Shown: positions 34,012 through 47,090, numbered from the stretch's first letter. The stretch is 64,000 nt of DNA from Eucalyptus grandis (GCF_016545825.1 NC_052622.1:14798120-14862119), one strand, 5' to 3'. Made by a program: numbers and translations. Notes: generated from the sequence alone by a model not told the origin.

Positions 34012-37000
34012 ACAAACAATATATCGAGAAATTAGGAGATGCGCCAAGGATTTAGCTCGAATGACATGCAAATAAGTGTGTGGAGAAACTACAGTCACAT
34101 AAAATGTCCTATTCCAATCATGTAGTTGAAAAAGCAATTCAAAGTATCTTTAATATGGGTCGCGTACAAGAATGGATATTCAAATTTAAATTGAGAGTTA
34201 AGGAATATGATTACGTGAAAATGAAAGTTCGTAGGCTAGAAACCTCATTTTTCAATCATTCCCATTTCTTCTTTAAGCCTTTTGATAGCTGAGTGGATTT
34301 ATCATTTGTATACTATTCTTCATGATTTTGACTTATTAAGTTTCATTTGGGCCCGATTCATCATTGAAAACTTTTAACGAGTCAAAACTTACAAAATATT
34401 ACATTTATAAATACTCAAAATATCGATATATACAAGTAAATAAATTAAAAGTGTCGAGTCACCCCCTCGGCTACTTGTGACACTGTCGCTAGTAGACGCG
34501 ATCTGAAATTGCTTGCATCTAGTAATTTAACGAGATATTAAACTTCTATAGCATACACAATCCACGCCCGACATTTTTCGCTATTAATAATTCCTCACCT
34601 TAGTGCAATTTCCCTCTTCTTTTTCTTCTTAGGTTACACATAAATAAATTCTACCTAAACTTTGAGAATTTAGATCTCGAAGAATTAAGACTAATTTCTG
34701 GGCAATTTATGCTATCACTGAAGTGAATGGGAAGTTATTGTCGTTCGGACAACTCCGATTGCACGAGCTTTTCACGTTCGAACACCTGGGGCGTGGGGAG
34801 AGGAGAGAGCAACCTTAGGGAGCACGGAGGGAGTCCTTGGAGACTTGCTGGATCCGCCAATCACCCGCGCGCTTCCCGCTTCGGAGAGCGACGAGGCTCC
34901 CGACGCGCGACACGTGGCGAGCCGTCAATGGCCAAGCGTGCGTTCATCAAGCGAACTGTCACGGTCGAGTTAGATCGGGCGGTTCTCCGGTCAGGATCAC
35001 CAGCTGCCAGTGCGTTCCCCGCATTGTGCTTCATCATTTTTGGTAATGCTCAGGGTTATGTGTATGCCAGAAGATATGAAAAATTATTAATAAACTTGAC
35101 GCTCATAAGATTTCGATCCTATTATGATTTATTAAAATTATTAACTAATGGAAGAAACTATTGTCAATATGTGAACAGATTGCATATGTTTAAGCGAAGA
35201 AAGAGAAAAATTTGCAAGATTTGAATTCATGTTTTGCATGGTTGTGCGTGATATTGAAAGATAAAATTCTGGAATTGGAATATGTAAATAAGCGATTAGA
35301 AATTTTCATTTATGCACTTGTCGATAAATGAAATATCTATAAAATAATCAATTGAAGATACTATGGGAAGGAAAAAAGATTTGTAATCCCTTGAGAGTAG
35401 GAAGTTCTCTTTGCTTTATATAATATTTAGATAAGAAAATGCAGTTATCATGCTAGGAAATTATCCATGACATTACAATAAATACCATCTTAGATTTACT
35501 AGATATGGAGCCTATCATTTCAGCAAGGTCAAACACTTATATTGATCTCATCACTTGTTTCCATTTTATCGACCGTCACAATCCTGTCGTTACAACAATC
35601 CAACACCAACCTATGAGAAAACTCCTAAGCATTCATCCTACTCCCGCTACTACCCCTTCTATTCCGCCTTGCCTTAACTTGTGCCACCTTCGCTACAACC
35701 ACTCGACTCGACTCCGTTATATTTGGCGAAACCATCACTAGACTCCACATTGACTAAGCCACAGCCTCAATCTCTCTATTTCTTCCCTCCCTTATCTATC
35801 GTGGCTCGAGTTTGCGAGCCCGACTACCCTTGATGTTGGCGGCAGCCTTTATCCTGAAAAAAAAAAAGAAAACAACCTGTGGCTGTCATCGACTCCGACC
35901 AACCTTGGCTGGGGCCCAGCACAACGAGACTGAGATCCAAGACTAGCGCTCCAGCTGAGCCTCAATCGCTGAGCCGGGGCTCCTGGAATTCTTCACAAAT
36001 AGCTAGAAAGCATGAAAGAAAGAAAAAGAAAGTTCGAATCAAAGAAAATTTCAAACATTCTCACAATTTAAAGTGCGACCGTTCGAAGTTTGGGATCCAA
36101 TGGTGCATATAATCAATCGCTTTACTCCTTGCGTCCCAATTACATAAGTTCTTGGGACCAGGTATGCCTCATTAAATAATTCGTCCTTGGTGACATGGAG
36201 GACGCAAAACTTATTCTATGGAAAAAGATGGCCAAGAAATCAACTTTCGAAAAAGGAAATCTCAGCGTTTATGAGCAAAAGTCATGGTCTCGGGAAAAGG
36301 AGAAAACAAGGAGGACAACATGCCACTATGCTCGGAAAATGAACTTTATCTACTCATAGGACTTTTTCAAAGAGCATGCGTACATACACTTCATGCAATC
36401 CTGGCAAAAAGCGGACCTTTCGCCCCCTTATTTTATCTTCAGCTACATTAGCTTTTGGTCCATCAATCCATTTCCGTCAGTCCATCCAGTCAGTGCAGCT
36501 TCAGGGACTGCGCGATTTGCGGGATGATTGCATTATAATGTGGGCAGCCCCGGAATCCCATTATCGCCCCAATTTTCGTAGCTCATGCTTCTGTCGGATC
36601 CGGAAAATATCATTCGCTCACCACTCGGTGGGGACCAGATGATCATCGTCTATTGGAGACTTCTCTAATCTTGGTTTGCCTTCAATTTATGTTGCGTTTG
36701 AATTCTCTTGCCAATTTGGTTTGATTCTTTGGCTTGAGAATGCCCAATTGATTGTGCACACGACTGAAAAAAAAGGCTGAATAGCTACGAAACCCCTCAT
36801 ATTTTCTGGTCAATCAATTTTTTATCATCGGTTTACTTAAAAGAAAAGAAAAATCCATCTTTCAAAATCATACTTATGTCCATCCCAAGACTAGACTTCA
36901 TCCAAAATTGATTTTGGTTATATATATAATTTTTTTTTTTCCATTTTTCACCTTAAGTATTTATAGCATTGCAATTAACACTACAATTTTTTGAAGAACC

Positions 37001-37980
37001 TAATTTTTCCTTTCCTCTTCATACCAAAAGGTTCAAAAATATTTTTTATAAGTAAAAAAAAAATGACTGATATGACCTACAATATTCTCCCTTGGATTAT
37101 GCATATGTTTAATTATTCTCCCTGGAATAATAAACCTAGATAAATCTTCTCTCCTTAGGGGCAAAATTGGAATTTTGAAGGGACTTATTCCCTCTCACAG
37201 ACAAGATGTTTACAGGACCGGACATAGATTTAAAACAAATTCAAAATATTAGGTACCTTTTTGATAGGATTAAAAGGCTAGAATGAAATCGAAAACCCTA
37301 AAAAAGTTGAAATTGCCATTGTCATTTGGCTCTAGAACGAAAAAAGGTGCTCATTACAATCGAAATATGTCACCATTGAGGAAAGCCGGTTATCTTTTCA
37401 TTGACGTTCACTTCGCGGCACCCTCGCATCATGAAGATTAGTCAGCTTCTATAGTTGCTACTCGATGTTTATCTACTTAGCTTTTTCAGTACCAACTTGT
37501 GCGGAGTACCTGTCAAATAAGACCTTCACGAAGGATCAACCCCCTCCGGACTAGGTGGGTGCAGGTTCCTAGTTGTGCCGGGAATTTGCCCTACCTGGAA
37601 ACCTATTTAATACCGATTAATTTAAAAATCTTAAAACATGGAATAGCGAAATCAATCTTATAAACCTTAATATTCATCTTAAAATCCATCTAATCATGTT
37701 AATTTCATAAATTCTCCTGCACGTTCCTATCACTATTTTATCTTCATGATAAGTTATATAGTTATAATGGAAACAATATGTTCTTTTAGGAAATCGAATT
37801 TGTACAACAATAATGAAAAAGTGAATGAAAAGTAGTGATCTGAGGGATTCAATTCAACCACCCACCAGCAACACCCGCTCCCTCCTTTTCTCCTAAAGGG
37901 GCTACACACCAACTCCATCTTCCAAAGTGAAAGTAAAGAAAAGCCTTTCTCCATTTTGATTAAACGGTCACAACCTTTTT
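34012..37980. other. Gene-less stretch
   Basis: There is a GC-rich island at 34730-35040 and a (A)n tract at 35859. The 35500-36000 part holds Ser/Pro-type short ORFs and CGAGTTTGCGAGCC-like repeat sequence. No gene is recognised. Confidence 0.4.
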
Positions 37981-37981
37981 C

Positions 37982-37984
<3 letters not shown>

Positions 37985-38012
<28 letters not shown>
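37985..38012. repeat. (CT)n microsatellite upstream of the OFP17-like gene
   Basis: About 14 CT units, some 160 bases upstream of the TATA box. Confidence 0.85.
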
Positions 38013-38021
<9 letters not shown>

Positions 38022-38172
38022 GCCTCTTCATTCGTATGGCCGGAGAAATTATTAATGAAGTGGGGACGAAGAGAAGAGAAGAAGAAGAGGAGGAGGAGCG
38101 TGTCCAGACAAAAGAACCAAAATGAAATGGAAGCCAAAGAAGGAGGTACAAGAACTACTTTCAGTTTTGTCC

Positions 38173-38180
38173 CTATAAAG
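38173..38180 (+). promoter_or_regulatory. TATA box of the OFP17-like gene
   Basis: CTATAAAG lies 181 bases before the ATG at 38354. Confidence 0.55.
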
Positions 38181-38353
38181 AAACCCTTCACCACCAGCTA
38201 AACAGCACATCAGAGATAGACAGAGCGAGAGGCCATATTGGAGATTTTTTCTATCACCCTTCTTCTTTCTAGTTTTCTGCAGGCGCAAGGGAAGGGTCGT
38301 AGCTCACTTAGACAGGCACCGAATCCGCCATTAAAGGCAAGGGCATCGATAAT

Positions 38354-39042
38354 ATGCTGCTCAGGAACTCCCTTTCCAACACCAGGAAGTTCTTCCAGAG
38401 AACCCTAAAGAGCTTCAAGTCCTTAATCTCCGGCGGCGATTACCAAAAGCTGCCGAAAACACCGAACCCCTTCATCAACCCTTATTCCAACGCCAGTGGA
38501 AGCACTGTGTACCCTCCTCCCTCCAAGGACTTGGACCAATTCTATGCCGACTTCACCGACCGATGGGACTCCAACAACGGCAACCATCATAAGGCAAAGA
38601 AGGGAGGCAAGGACAGGGCCGCCACGTTCATGGACACAGTTCAAGAAAAGGCGCACCATGAAGAGCATCCTCCTACGAAGTTGTCCTTGTCCAAGCCAAC
38701 AACTCCATCGAAGAATGATCACAGAGAGAGGAGAGAATTCCCAGGCAAGAAGATGGTGAGAAGCAGCTCTTCCTATGACAAGAGGAGAGAGGGCTCATCA
38801 CGTTCCAAAAGTGTGAGGAGGCGAGGAGTGGCTTGATTGCACAGAAGCTGAAGGAGCTGGAGAAGATGGACATGAGCAACATCGATCACGTGCTAGACAT
38901 CGAAGAGGTCCTTCACTATTACTCACTCCTCACTTGCCCGGCCTATGTCGAGATCGTTGACAAGTTCTTCACCGAGATGTACAGCGAGTTCTTCGGGGTG
39001 CTGACGCCGACAGCTCAGGTAGGCCAAGTCCGCAACAGATGA
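38354..39042 (+). CDS. OVATE family protein, OFP17-like, with one-base deletion
   Basis: The N-terminal frame (38354-38836) starts MLLRNSLSNTRKFFQRTLKS and contains DLDQFYADFTDRWDS, features of the OFP17-like branch. It ends in a stop after an Arg-rich run. The C-terminal domain continues in the -1 frame: CEEARSGLIAQKLKELEKMD, NIDHVLDIEEVLHYYSLLTC and VEIVDKFFTEMYSEFFG, then ends at 39042. One missing A in the CCAAAAG run near 38808 would join them into a single 229-aa protein. The C-terminal part is the diverged OVATE domain of this branch. The likely role is as a nuclear transcriptional repressor of the OFP class, by family. No intron is needed. The break is in a homopolymer, where assembly errors are common, so the gene may be intact in the plant. 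Confidence 0.78.
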
Positions 39043-39967
39043 TGCCTCTTAACTTTCACCTTTCGGTCCCATCAGAAGATATGGCAAAGATGACGAAGAA
39101 AGGAGAAATGAACTGGGGTTGGTCATGTTATTGCCATGGCTCTTTCACTTGAGGTTCACATATTCTCATCAACAGCTAGCCTCAATTCCTGGTCGAGAAA
39201 TTGCATGTCCTCAAATTCTTTCTGGAGTCTTTTCTCCTGAATGTGGTTGTACATCGTAATTTTACTGATCTGTTCATATAGATTTGCCTCCATAGCGTGG
39301 GCGGTTTCTTTGGAGTCCGCCCCTAGACAAGCGTTCTCTACGCATCCAATAAGATACGGGATTTTACTACGTAATTTGGTGAAAACCACATTGGAATAAA
39401 TTGGAATGGATTGACCAAGCGATATAAAAGCTAGCTGCAACAATATTCAAATTGTTTCTCTTTGCAATGCTACCGATGTTACATATACGTGCGTCGTATA
39501 TACGCATTCATTCCTAGCGTATGTGTATGTAGATTTGAAAAGCGACCATACATCAATCAAATCGATCGTAGAGAGCTAATTATGGGCGCGGCAGCCCTTC
39601 AAATCCTCAGAGCAAACGGGCAAGTCAAGCTTGGTGATCTACTTCCATCTTGGCACGGCTCGCCCAGCTAGGCCCGCCGAGGTTCGAGGATCATTTCTGT
39701 GAGGAATGCTTTATACCATTTTGACGGGTCAGGATAAGGATTTTCAGGATTATCACCTATCAATGCGAGAGAGTATGGGGTCCATCTACGACACTCTCGG
39801 AATGTCCATAAGACTTTATTCTCCTAGGCAAAAAGCAAGGTTGCGAACTATGCATATGACTAAAGCAATGTCACTATGCTTAGAATAGACTATTGTATCC
39901 ACATGGTTCACATATTCAAATGCATTTGGGACATTCAATCTGTCGGTCCACCAAACTCATGATCCTT

Positions 39968-40545
39968 GTTCAAAAAGTTTTACACCTATTGTGCAATGGT
40001 CAATTTAGTCATGAAATTTTTAATTTTGTCAAGTAAGACTCAAATCTTTTGACAATTGGCTAATTAGTCATTTCGACCAATTAGTCAAATAATTCTAACA
40101 TAGTTGCTGGCCACTACATGGCACAACCAAGATTGATGTGAACGTTTTTTTCTTTTTTTCTTTTTTTTTTGCAATTTTTAAAAAAATATTTTCTGAATAT
40201 ATTTTTTTCCCATTGTTCACTTTCCAGAAGGTTTGGCAAGGTCACAGCGCTTACTTGCTGCCAACGAGTGGCACTAGCCATTGTTGAGGCGTTGCGAGCC
40301 CCGTTGGCCCATCTGGGAAGTGAAAAATGAAAAAAACTGATTATTTTTTTCTTTAAATTGTGAAATTTATCCACATAAACTTTGATCATACCAAGTAGGC
40401 TAGCTAATAGCCACATCAGTGATTTCCATCCAAGTTTAACAGGAAGGAATATGTTGACAAATCATTAAAAGGTTGAGAACTAAATTGACCAAATTGAAAA
40501 TTTTAAGCCCAATTAGCCTTCGTGTAATAGAGGAGAATTACCAAA
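39968..40545. mobile_element. TIR element, AT-rich
   Basis: The left part (GGTCAATTTAGTCATGAAATT) and the reverse complement of the right part (GGTCAATTTAGTTCTCAACC) are inverted copies. Both carry the family motif of the MULE-like elements here. Ends are approximate, and the next element follows directly. Confidence 0.5.
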
Positions 40546-41065
40546 AAGGCCTAAATCTATTGTAATATTATCAATTTAGTCATAAACCTTTTTTTTTTGG
40601 TCAATTTAGTCTTAAATATTTTTTTTTAATTCAGCCTTAAACCTTTTTACATTTATGGCGTTTAGTCCATTCAGCATATTTTGGCTAGCAAGTGTCGATG
40701 TGGACTTTTTTAAATGATATTTTAATAATTTTGAAATTCTTTTATATATTTTTATTTTTTTTTTCTTTTCTTTAGTTTTTCTCCTCTTCACTCAAGGCCA
40801 CCGAGGGTTGTCAGTTGACCCTATTCAACTACAGGCAACGGTGTCGCGGCCTCTTGCTTGGCCAGATCTGACAAGGGCATCACGATCCTCACTTAGAGCT
40901 AACAAGTGCCGCAACATGCTTGCCTAGTGTTAACAAGGGCGTCCCAACCCCAAGTGGAGGGGAAAGAAAATTAAAGAAAAGAATTTTTTTTAAATTAAAT
41001 ATTTAAAATATTATTAAAAATAGTTCATGTCAATGCTTTGGTCGGCCATTATTATGCTTAACGTC
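40546..41065. mobile_element. MULE-like TIR element, right end truncated
   Basis: The left end reads GGAGAATTACCAAAAAGGCC, then TCAATTTAGTCATAAACCTT. The centre (40790-40930) carries the GAGGGTTGTCAGTTGACCC-type GC-rich sequence. The mirror GGTCGGCCAT near 41040 is present, but the terminal TIR is missing. Confidence 0.5.
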
Positions 41066-41090
41066 ATTATCATCATAAGACCATATGTTG

Positions 41091-41111
41091 TATATATATA
41101 TATATATATAT
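41091..41111. repeat. (TA)n microsatellite
   Basis: About ten TA units next to the truncated end of the preceding element. Confidence 0.85.
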
Positions 41112-41391
41112 CTTTGATGTATTTGCTAATAATATTTGTTGCGAATGACTTATATTTTCCATTGTGTCTGGTTATATACATTTTATTTTGGAGGAAAAGC
41201 AAAGGAAGCAATAAAATGGGTTGGTCAAATTTTAATTGACTGAATGGGTTGTGAAATTGAAATAATACCATCGTTGTATTTGGTGCAAGGAACAATATTT
41301 TTTTCCCCAAAAGGTACAATTCTTTAGAAACAATTTTGGTCTAAAAAGTAGGATGCATCGAAGAGATTCTCCCTTTGACTTTTTGGGGAAA

Positions 41392-41795
41392 TTCAATACT
41401 TGAAGTTATCCCAAATTTTAACACACCCATTCACTTTGTTAGATGTCTAAATAGATAAAAAGGAAAGGCTGAAAAAATACAATGGGAAATCCAAATATGT
41501 GAACTTTCTTCTTTTCCTCCACCATATCATATATCTCTTGAATTTATGTGTTTGAGTTTGTGGTTGAAGAACATAAGTTCAAGAGATATATGATATAGTG
41601 GAGGAGAAGAAGAAAGTTGCAATACTTGAAGTTATCCAAAATTAATACGCCCATTCACTTTGTTAGGTGTTTAAATAGATCAAAAAAAGAGGCTGAAAAA
41701 ATACAATGGCAAATCCATATATGTGAACTTTCTTCTTCTCCTCCGCCATATCATATATCTCTTGAACTTATGGGTTTGAGTTCGTGGTTGAAGAA
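41392..41795. repeat. Direct repeat with an inverted copy between
   Basis: Units at 41392-41571 and 41618-41795 are direct copies (CCCATTCACTTTGTTAG, GGCTGAAAAAATACAATGG). The last 45-50 bases of unit 1 (CTTTCTTCT..CTTGAA) are present inverted at 41571-41619, immediately after the unit, so a hairpin can form with either neighbour. Confidence 0.85.
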
Positions 41796-42887
41796 CACTT
41801 TGAAGTGCATTGATTTTGCATTCTCATTAGAGACACTGTATTATTGAGCTAGTACATCTATCGAAACCATTTGCTCGTACCGGAAAAATAACTACCTTGA
41901 AGAAAGCTTCTTAAAAGTGCCTTGCCTCAATCTATATTTCTCTGCTTCCTTTTTTCTGTTTGATTTTCTCCATTTTCTAATTCAGTTTTATGTGCAATTT
42001 TGAATTTGTAGACATGTTCTACAACACCATATATAATATGTACACAGATTTCTCGCTGCTGGCTCCAAAACTCTTGCCTGGGCCCAACAATATAGATAAC
42101 GGGCCTAATGCCCGTCCGAACTTGTGAACAACATTTGAGGACTCAAGTAGTGAGATTACTTATGTGAGGCCTATTGCACAAAGAGCCCATTGACTCCTCT
42201 CTTTTATTTTTAATTTTTTGAGGAAAACTTTAAGTTTAATTTCTCTTCTTTTTCATTTTCCTTTTTTGGGGTCAGGACACTTATAAGTGAATTCTCTTTG
42301 TTCCCTTTGTATTCGGCTTAGATAATAAGATTGTTGGAAGGTTGAAACTTTCCGCACATCATGTCCTTATTCGAATCATGCTGCTAACAGTCCATTTTGA
42401 TGGGTGATTCGATCCATTATAAGACCTTCTAAGCTCGTAATACGGATTGTTCTTGGCATGGGGTAGCCTCCCATCCTCCCAAACTTATTCATACCGAAAA
42501 GAAATGAAAAAAAAGAAAAAGATTGCCTCCTTTTTAAGTTTGTAATAGGTATTGTTAGATTTGCATGATGGTACGTCAAGAAACAAACAGTTAAGTCTCT
42601 TAGAAATCGAAGTATCACTGTGATCGTTTAAATCCTTCTATTTCATAATCGATTATGGCAATCTCCTGAAAAAATGGGGGTTCTTCGCAAACTTATTAGG
42701 GAAAAACACTATCTGTTGTCAGCATGATCACGACAACATTCTCTTTTCTTGATATATAAATTATCATGTTCTTCGGCTCATCAATGAAGTATCTGAAATG
42801 CAACTAATGGCATAATTGATCATGCTTGCCGATGTGGTCTTTGTGCATAGCCATAAAGATTGTTTACATTTATAAAAATTAGGGTTA

Positions 42888-43402
42888 ATATCCTAAAATA
42901 TCCCAAACTCATATAAATGTGATAAATTTACCTAAAATTAATTTTTTTTTACCACGAAAAATCCTAAACTGGTACTCATTTGACAAATTTACCCAAAACT
43001 GGTACACTTAAGACAAATTTATCATCTATTAGTTTCCATTAAATTTTACTGTCAAATTATTCAGTTGAATGATACGTGACAATTAACTAGTGTATTAGTT
43101 TGGGATTTTAGTATTCATTTGTCACAATTATACAATTTTTGTAATTTTTTTGTGGTATTAATCCAACTTAATGGAGGATATGTTTATCACAAATGTATCA
43201 ATTTGGGGTTTTTGGCGATTGAATAAATTAGTTTGGGATAAATTTATTACATGTGTACAAGTTTGGAGTTTTTTTTATGATTAATTGGGGTAAATTTGTT
43301 GCGGGTGTACCAGTTTGAGATTTTTATGGTTAAAAAATGGTTTGTGGTAAATTTATCACACGTATACCAATTTTAGGTTTTTCCAAGTTATTAACCCAAT
43401 AA
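42888..43402. mobile_element. TIR element with internal repeats
   Basis: The left end reads TTAGGGTTAATATCC and the reverse complement of the right end reads ATTGGGTTAATAACTTGG. Both continue with GTGATAAATTTACC. Inside, GGGATAAATTTATTACA.GTGTAC-like motifs return three to four times, in both orientations. No coding part. Confidence 0.65.
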
Positions 43403-43804
43403 ATTAATCAATTTTATGTTCTAAAAACAAAATTTGAAATTTACACAAATTTCAAAAAAAAATTTAAAAAATAATATGTTAATTCAGTATCAATTTTTGT
43501 GTCTTGCAAAACTTTCGAGAGCTTTAGATTTAAAAAAGTCAAATTACACGAGCCCCGTGATTCATATTAAACAAGAAGTAAAAAGCAAAAAGTAGAATTC
43601 AATTTAAACAGACTAGTAAATTTTGCAATCACTGGCATGGCCTAAATTATTTTTCTAAATCGCTTCATATTTGTGATTCTCCGTGTATATAAAACATTTG
43701 CTTTTCACTTTTGAGAAGGTGTAAGTGTGAACTAGGCTATCAATGCCTTGTGATAGGATGAATATGTTAATCTATTGGGTTGATCATGACAAGTTTTTGG
43801 ACTT

Positions 43805-44078
43805 AAGGAAGCATTTGTTTCATTAAAAATTTCATGATAAAAGAAATTATTTTTCATGAATATCATATTTTTAGGAAAATGGTTATTTTTCACTTATTTG
43901 ATGGTTTAGAGAAAGTGATTTTGTTCTTGCCAAAAAGAATATTATTTTCTCCTAATTTAAATTTGTTATTTCGAGTCAGTGTAAAATGTTTTGTGGTAGA
44001 TCGATAAGTTTCCCGTTATCCAAATACCGGAAAGTCGGAAACAAATTTTTGGAAACAGTTTTTTCAAACAAATGGATC
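43805..44078. mobile_element. MITE-like element (about 270 bp)
   Basis: The left end reads GGAAGCATTTGTTTCATT and the reverse complement of the right end reads GGATCCATTTGTTTGAAA. AT-rich, no ORF. The target duplication is unclear. Confidence 0.55.
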
Positions 44079-44716
44079 CTAGGGTTCATACTTGCGACTT
44101 CTCTCAGCCCATTTTCTCGAGAAAGTCCCACAAGTCAAATCCAAAGAGGCTTTTAATCACCAACACAACACAACTCAACGACACGCGGCAAATCCTGTTA
44201 AAAGTGAAGGGGATGGCCTAGCCGAGTAAGAGAAAGAGAACTTGATTTTATCCAATCAATGTGGATGTAGTGAGCCCAAATGGGAGGAGATTTCGTAGCT
44301 GACGGATCCTAGAGTGTGGTAAATATTGCCTATTGGGGCATCTTCTCTCGAAATGGATCGCTAGGATGATGATAAAACCCATTTGAGATTAACGAGGAAT
44401 CTTGGAAAGGCCTCAAAGTCTTCTTCCCCAAATGGACTTAACTGCGACGTTTTCAAAGCATATATCCCGAGAGAAGATGCCCCTCGATATTTCCTTTGAA
44501 ATTCCAGCAGCTAAACGACAATTTCCACCCTTGAAGTCACCGAAGTCTTCCGTGCGATCCAGGTCTTTGTCCATCAATCATAGGATGCTTTCCCAAAAAA
44601 TTTCAGTGCTGATCCTCTGTGTCTACGCCCTGAGATGGTTGAATTCCGACTAATGATTGAGCCGGAGAGTATGATACGTGATGGCCTTTTGTTGTGGACT
44701 TCCGCGTAGCAAGCTT

Positions 44717-44850
44717 ATCTACTTTGAAATAAGTGAGTACTAATGAGTAATGTAATTATTTTGCCATCCCATCTATTTCTGATCTACTTTGAAATAAGTG
44801 AGTACTAACAGGGAGGGATGTAATTATTTTGCCATCGCATCTATTTCTGA
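44717..44850. repeat. 65-bp tandem duplication
   Basis: Two units starting ATCTACTTTGAAATAAGTGA, each ending CATCTATTTCTG, differ by a few bases. Confidence 0.85.
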
Positions 44851-46438
44851 TAAGAGGCATTTTTTGAATCAATCAATTTTCTAATTGATTGGTTACAGAC
44901 ATGGACATCATTCATACTATATTTCATTTACACAAAGTTCCAAACTATATTGTTTTGAAGTACTTGATCCCTTTTTTTACCCTCATTTTAATGGGAACAT
45001 ATGAGGAAAACCCCCCAATGAAATGAATTCTGTGTTTTGTTGTACACACAGTAGCGAGGTCTTTCTCTTTGTCAGATTCCAGTCTTTGGTTCGTGGACCG
45101 ATAAAGACATAAAACCACTATGCTCTATAAGTTGCATCTCAGATCACATCGCCTCTCTTTTTAGCTCAATTGTACTAAAGATTCCTGCACTCTCCAAGAG
45201 TTAGACTGGATTTTGCTGCACGAGAGGAGAGAAAGAAAGAGGAGTATCGTCCCGAAGATCTTCCGGATTTCTATGAGAGACTCCCCAACACGTGGAGGGA
45301 AGGATGTTCATATGATTGATGAAAGACGAGTCGCCCAAGTGGGTGGTCCATAGGTCGAAAACGAAAAGTCATGGAGGTACAGTATGAGGCCGCACTAAAG
45401 ATCCCCGGTTGATAGATTGGTCCTTGAATCGCCTAATTCACTCTATACCGTCCGGCGACATTACCAAACACATTAGTACTATGTCGGTAGACAGCAGCTT
45501 CCGCTTGCGTGATGGATTATACAACGGCTTATAATGGCTAATATATTGGCGGTCCGAGGATCGATGTAACTTTTTTTACTTCCTTGGGTTCACGTTGAAT
45601 GCTTTGCAAGATCCGAATCAAAAGTGTAAGGTGAATCTTCTGAACGGGCGGTGCGCGCTTTCTCTCTCTCCCACCCTAGGAGTAGTCATCTTCATGACTG
45701 GTGAAAAATCTCGCGCCTGCATGAGTTGCCCTTGTCAATACCACGTAATAAAGTCGCACTTCCTCTTTGTACTTTACCCCCTTCGTCGTTTTCCCATCGT
45801 GGCAGCCATTAGATAACTCTTGGTTGAATTGCCGAATGCTTCCCTAATTTGGCTCAAAGATAAACGGAAGTGGTTTCCCACGTAATTACTAATTACGTGA
45901 GTAGCCCTGCCGTCAAAAGGATGACAAAGTTGGCTTCTGTCTAAATGTAGAAATTTAATGGATTGTGATTAGCCGGTGGATGCAAGACAACTTATCCCTT
46001 GAAATATGCAAGACACATTACCGATATGTGCTAAATATGACTCAACTCATTGAGTGACATGAATGACTCTTAAGGTTTATCTGAGGGGACTCGCCGTGAT
46101 TAAAACATGAAACATACTTCATCTGTACCACAAAGCACTTGATCATTTAGACAACCTCTTGGGAGTTTAGTGAGCGTGTGAAGAGTGCATAAATTATTAG
46201 TAAATGACTTACAACTTACATCTATTATATTTATTAGTACTCCCCTTGGCATTTGATCCTGCACATTGAAAAGTACCATGGAAACATTGCCACATTAATA
46301 AGATACCCCTGAAAAATATAGGAGTAACAAGCGGGATAAATTTAAGAGGGGTGTTGTGCCACATTGATTTGATAAACGATTTTGTGGAGATATACTTGTG
46401 AGGGTATTAAGTGTTAGGAGGCACGTATGAATGAGTTA

Positions 46439-46632
46439 TGTTAGAGAAATCCTATATTGGAAAATTAATGTGGTGTAAAGTAGTTAACATATCATAATTG
46501 ACCCATAATTCATTGGCTTAAGCTTATGAGTGAAGGTGGATCCAAGTGGATATATTGACGGATTAGGATTTGGGTTCCTTCTTGGCCATATATTGGAAGA
46601 AGGTATCGGGCTTCTACTACGCAGTCCTAACA
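46439..46632 (+). mobile_element. TRIM-like LTR, 194 bp
   Basis: It starts TGTTAGAGAAATCC and ends CAGTCCTAACA, and is followed within four bases by TGGTATTAGAGC, a one-change version of the Met-tRNA primer-binding site. The short LTR with no room for coding sequence fits a terminal-repeat retrotransposon in miniature. Confidence 0.7.
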
Positions 46633-46635
46633 AAA

Positions 46636-46647
46636 TGGTATTAGAGC
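46636..46647 (+). other. Degenerate primer-binding site
   Basis: TGGTATTAGAGC, one substitution from the copia/TRIM consensus TGGTATCAGAGC, directly after the LTR. Confidence 0.65.
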
Positions 46648-46755
46648 TGATGGTTACAACTTCTGGGTAGCTAAGTGTTGTGGTGTGGAAACGGAGGCCC
46701 ATAAGTTGATGCTGAATGATACCTCAATTAAAGGGAGCGGGCCTAACACTATAAC

Positions 46756-47090
46756 TCCTGGGTAAGCTTTTAAGTGAATATGGGTTTAATTGGACATATT
46801 GATGAGCTTGAACTTGGACTCCTCTCCGCGATCTCCTCGGAAAAAAGGCACCAGATATCTACCACGTGCTCCTAACATTAAGCATAAGAAAGACATGTTA
46901 GTGTAAGGTCAAATAATTGATATATTCAAGTTGGAACATAACTCATTATTTAAGCTTTTGAGAAGAAGATAGGGTCCATTGAATGAGTTTTTTTTTTTTA
47001 TCGAACCACTAGATGAGTTAATGAGTTCAGAATTAGGCTTCTTTTTTATAATCTCACCCTAGGAAGGTATTGGACTTCCACTCCATATTC
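46756..47090 (+). mobile_element. Two further partial TRIM LTRs
   Basis: 46756-46875 matches the 3' two-thirds of the 46439-46632 LTR (TAAGCTTTT.AGTGAA, ATATTGA.G..., CTCCTAACA). 46908-47085 is another diverged copy starting TGTTAGTGTAAGG. Three LTR copies in 650 bp suggest tandem or nested insertion. Confidence 0.55.
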
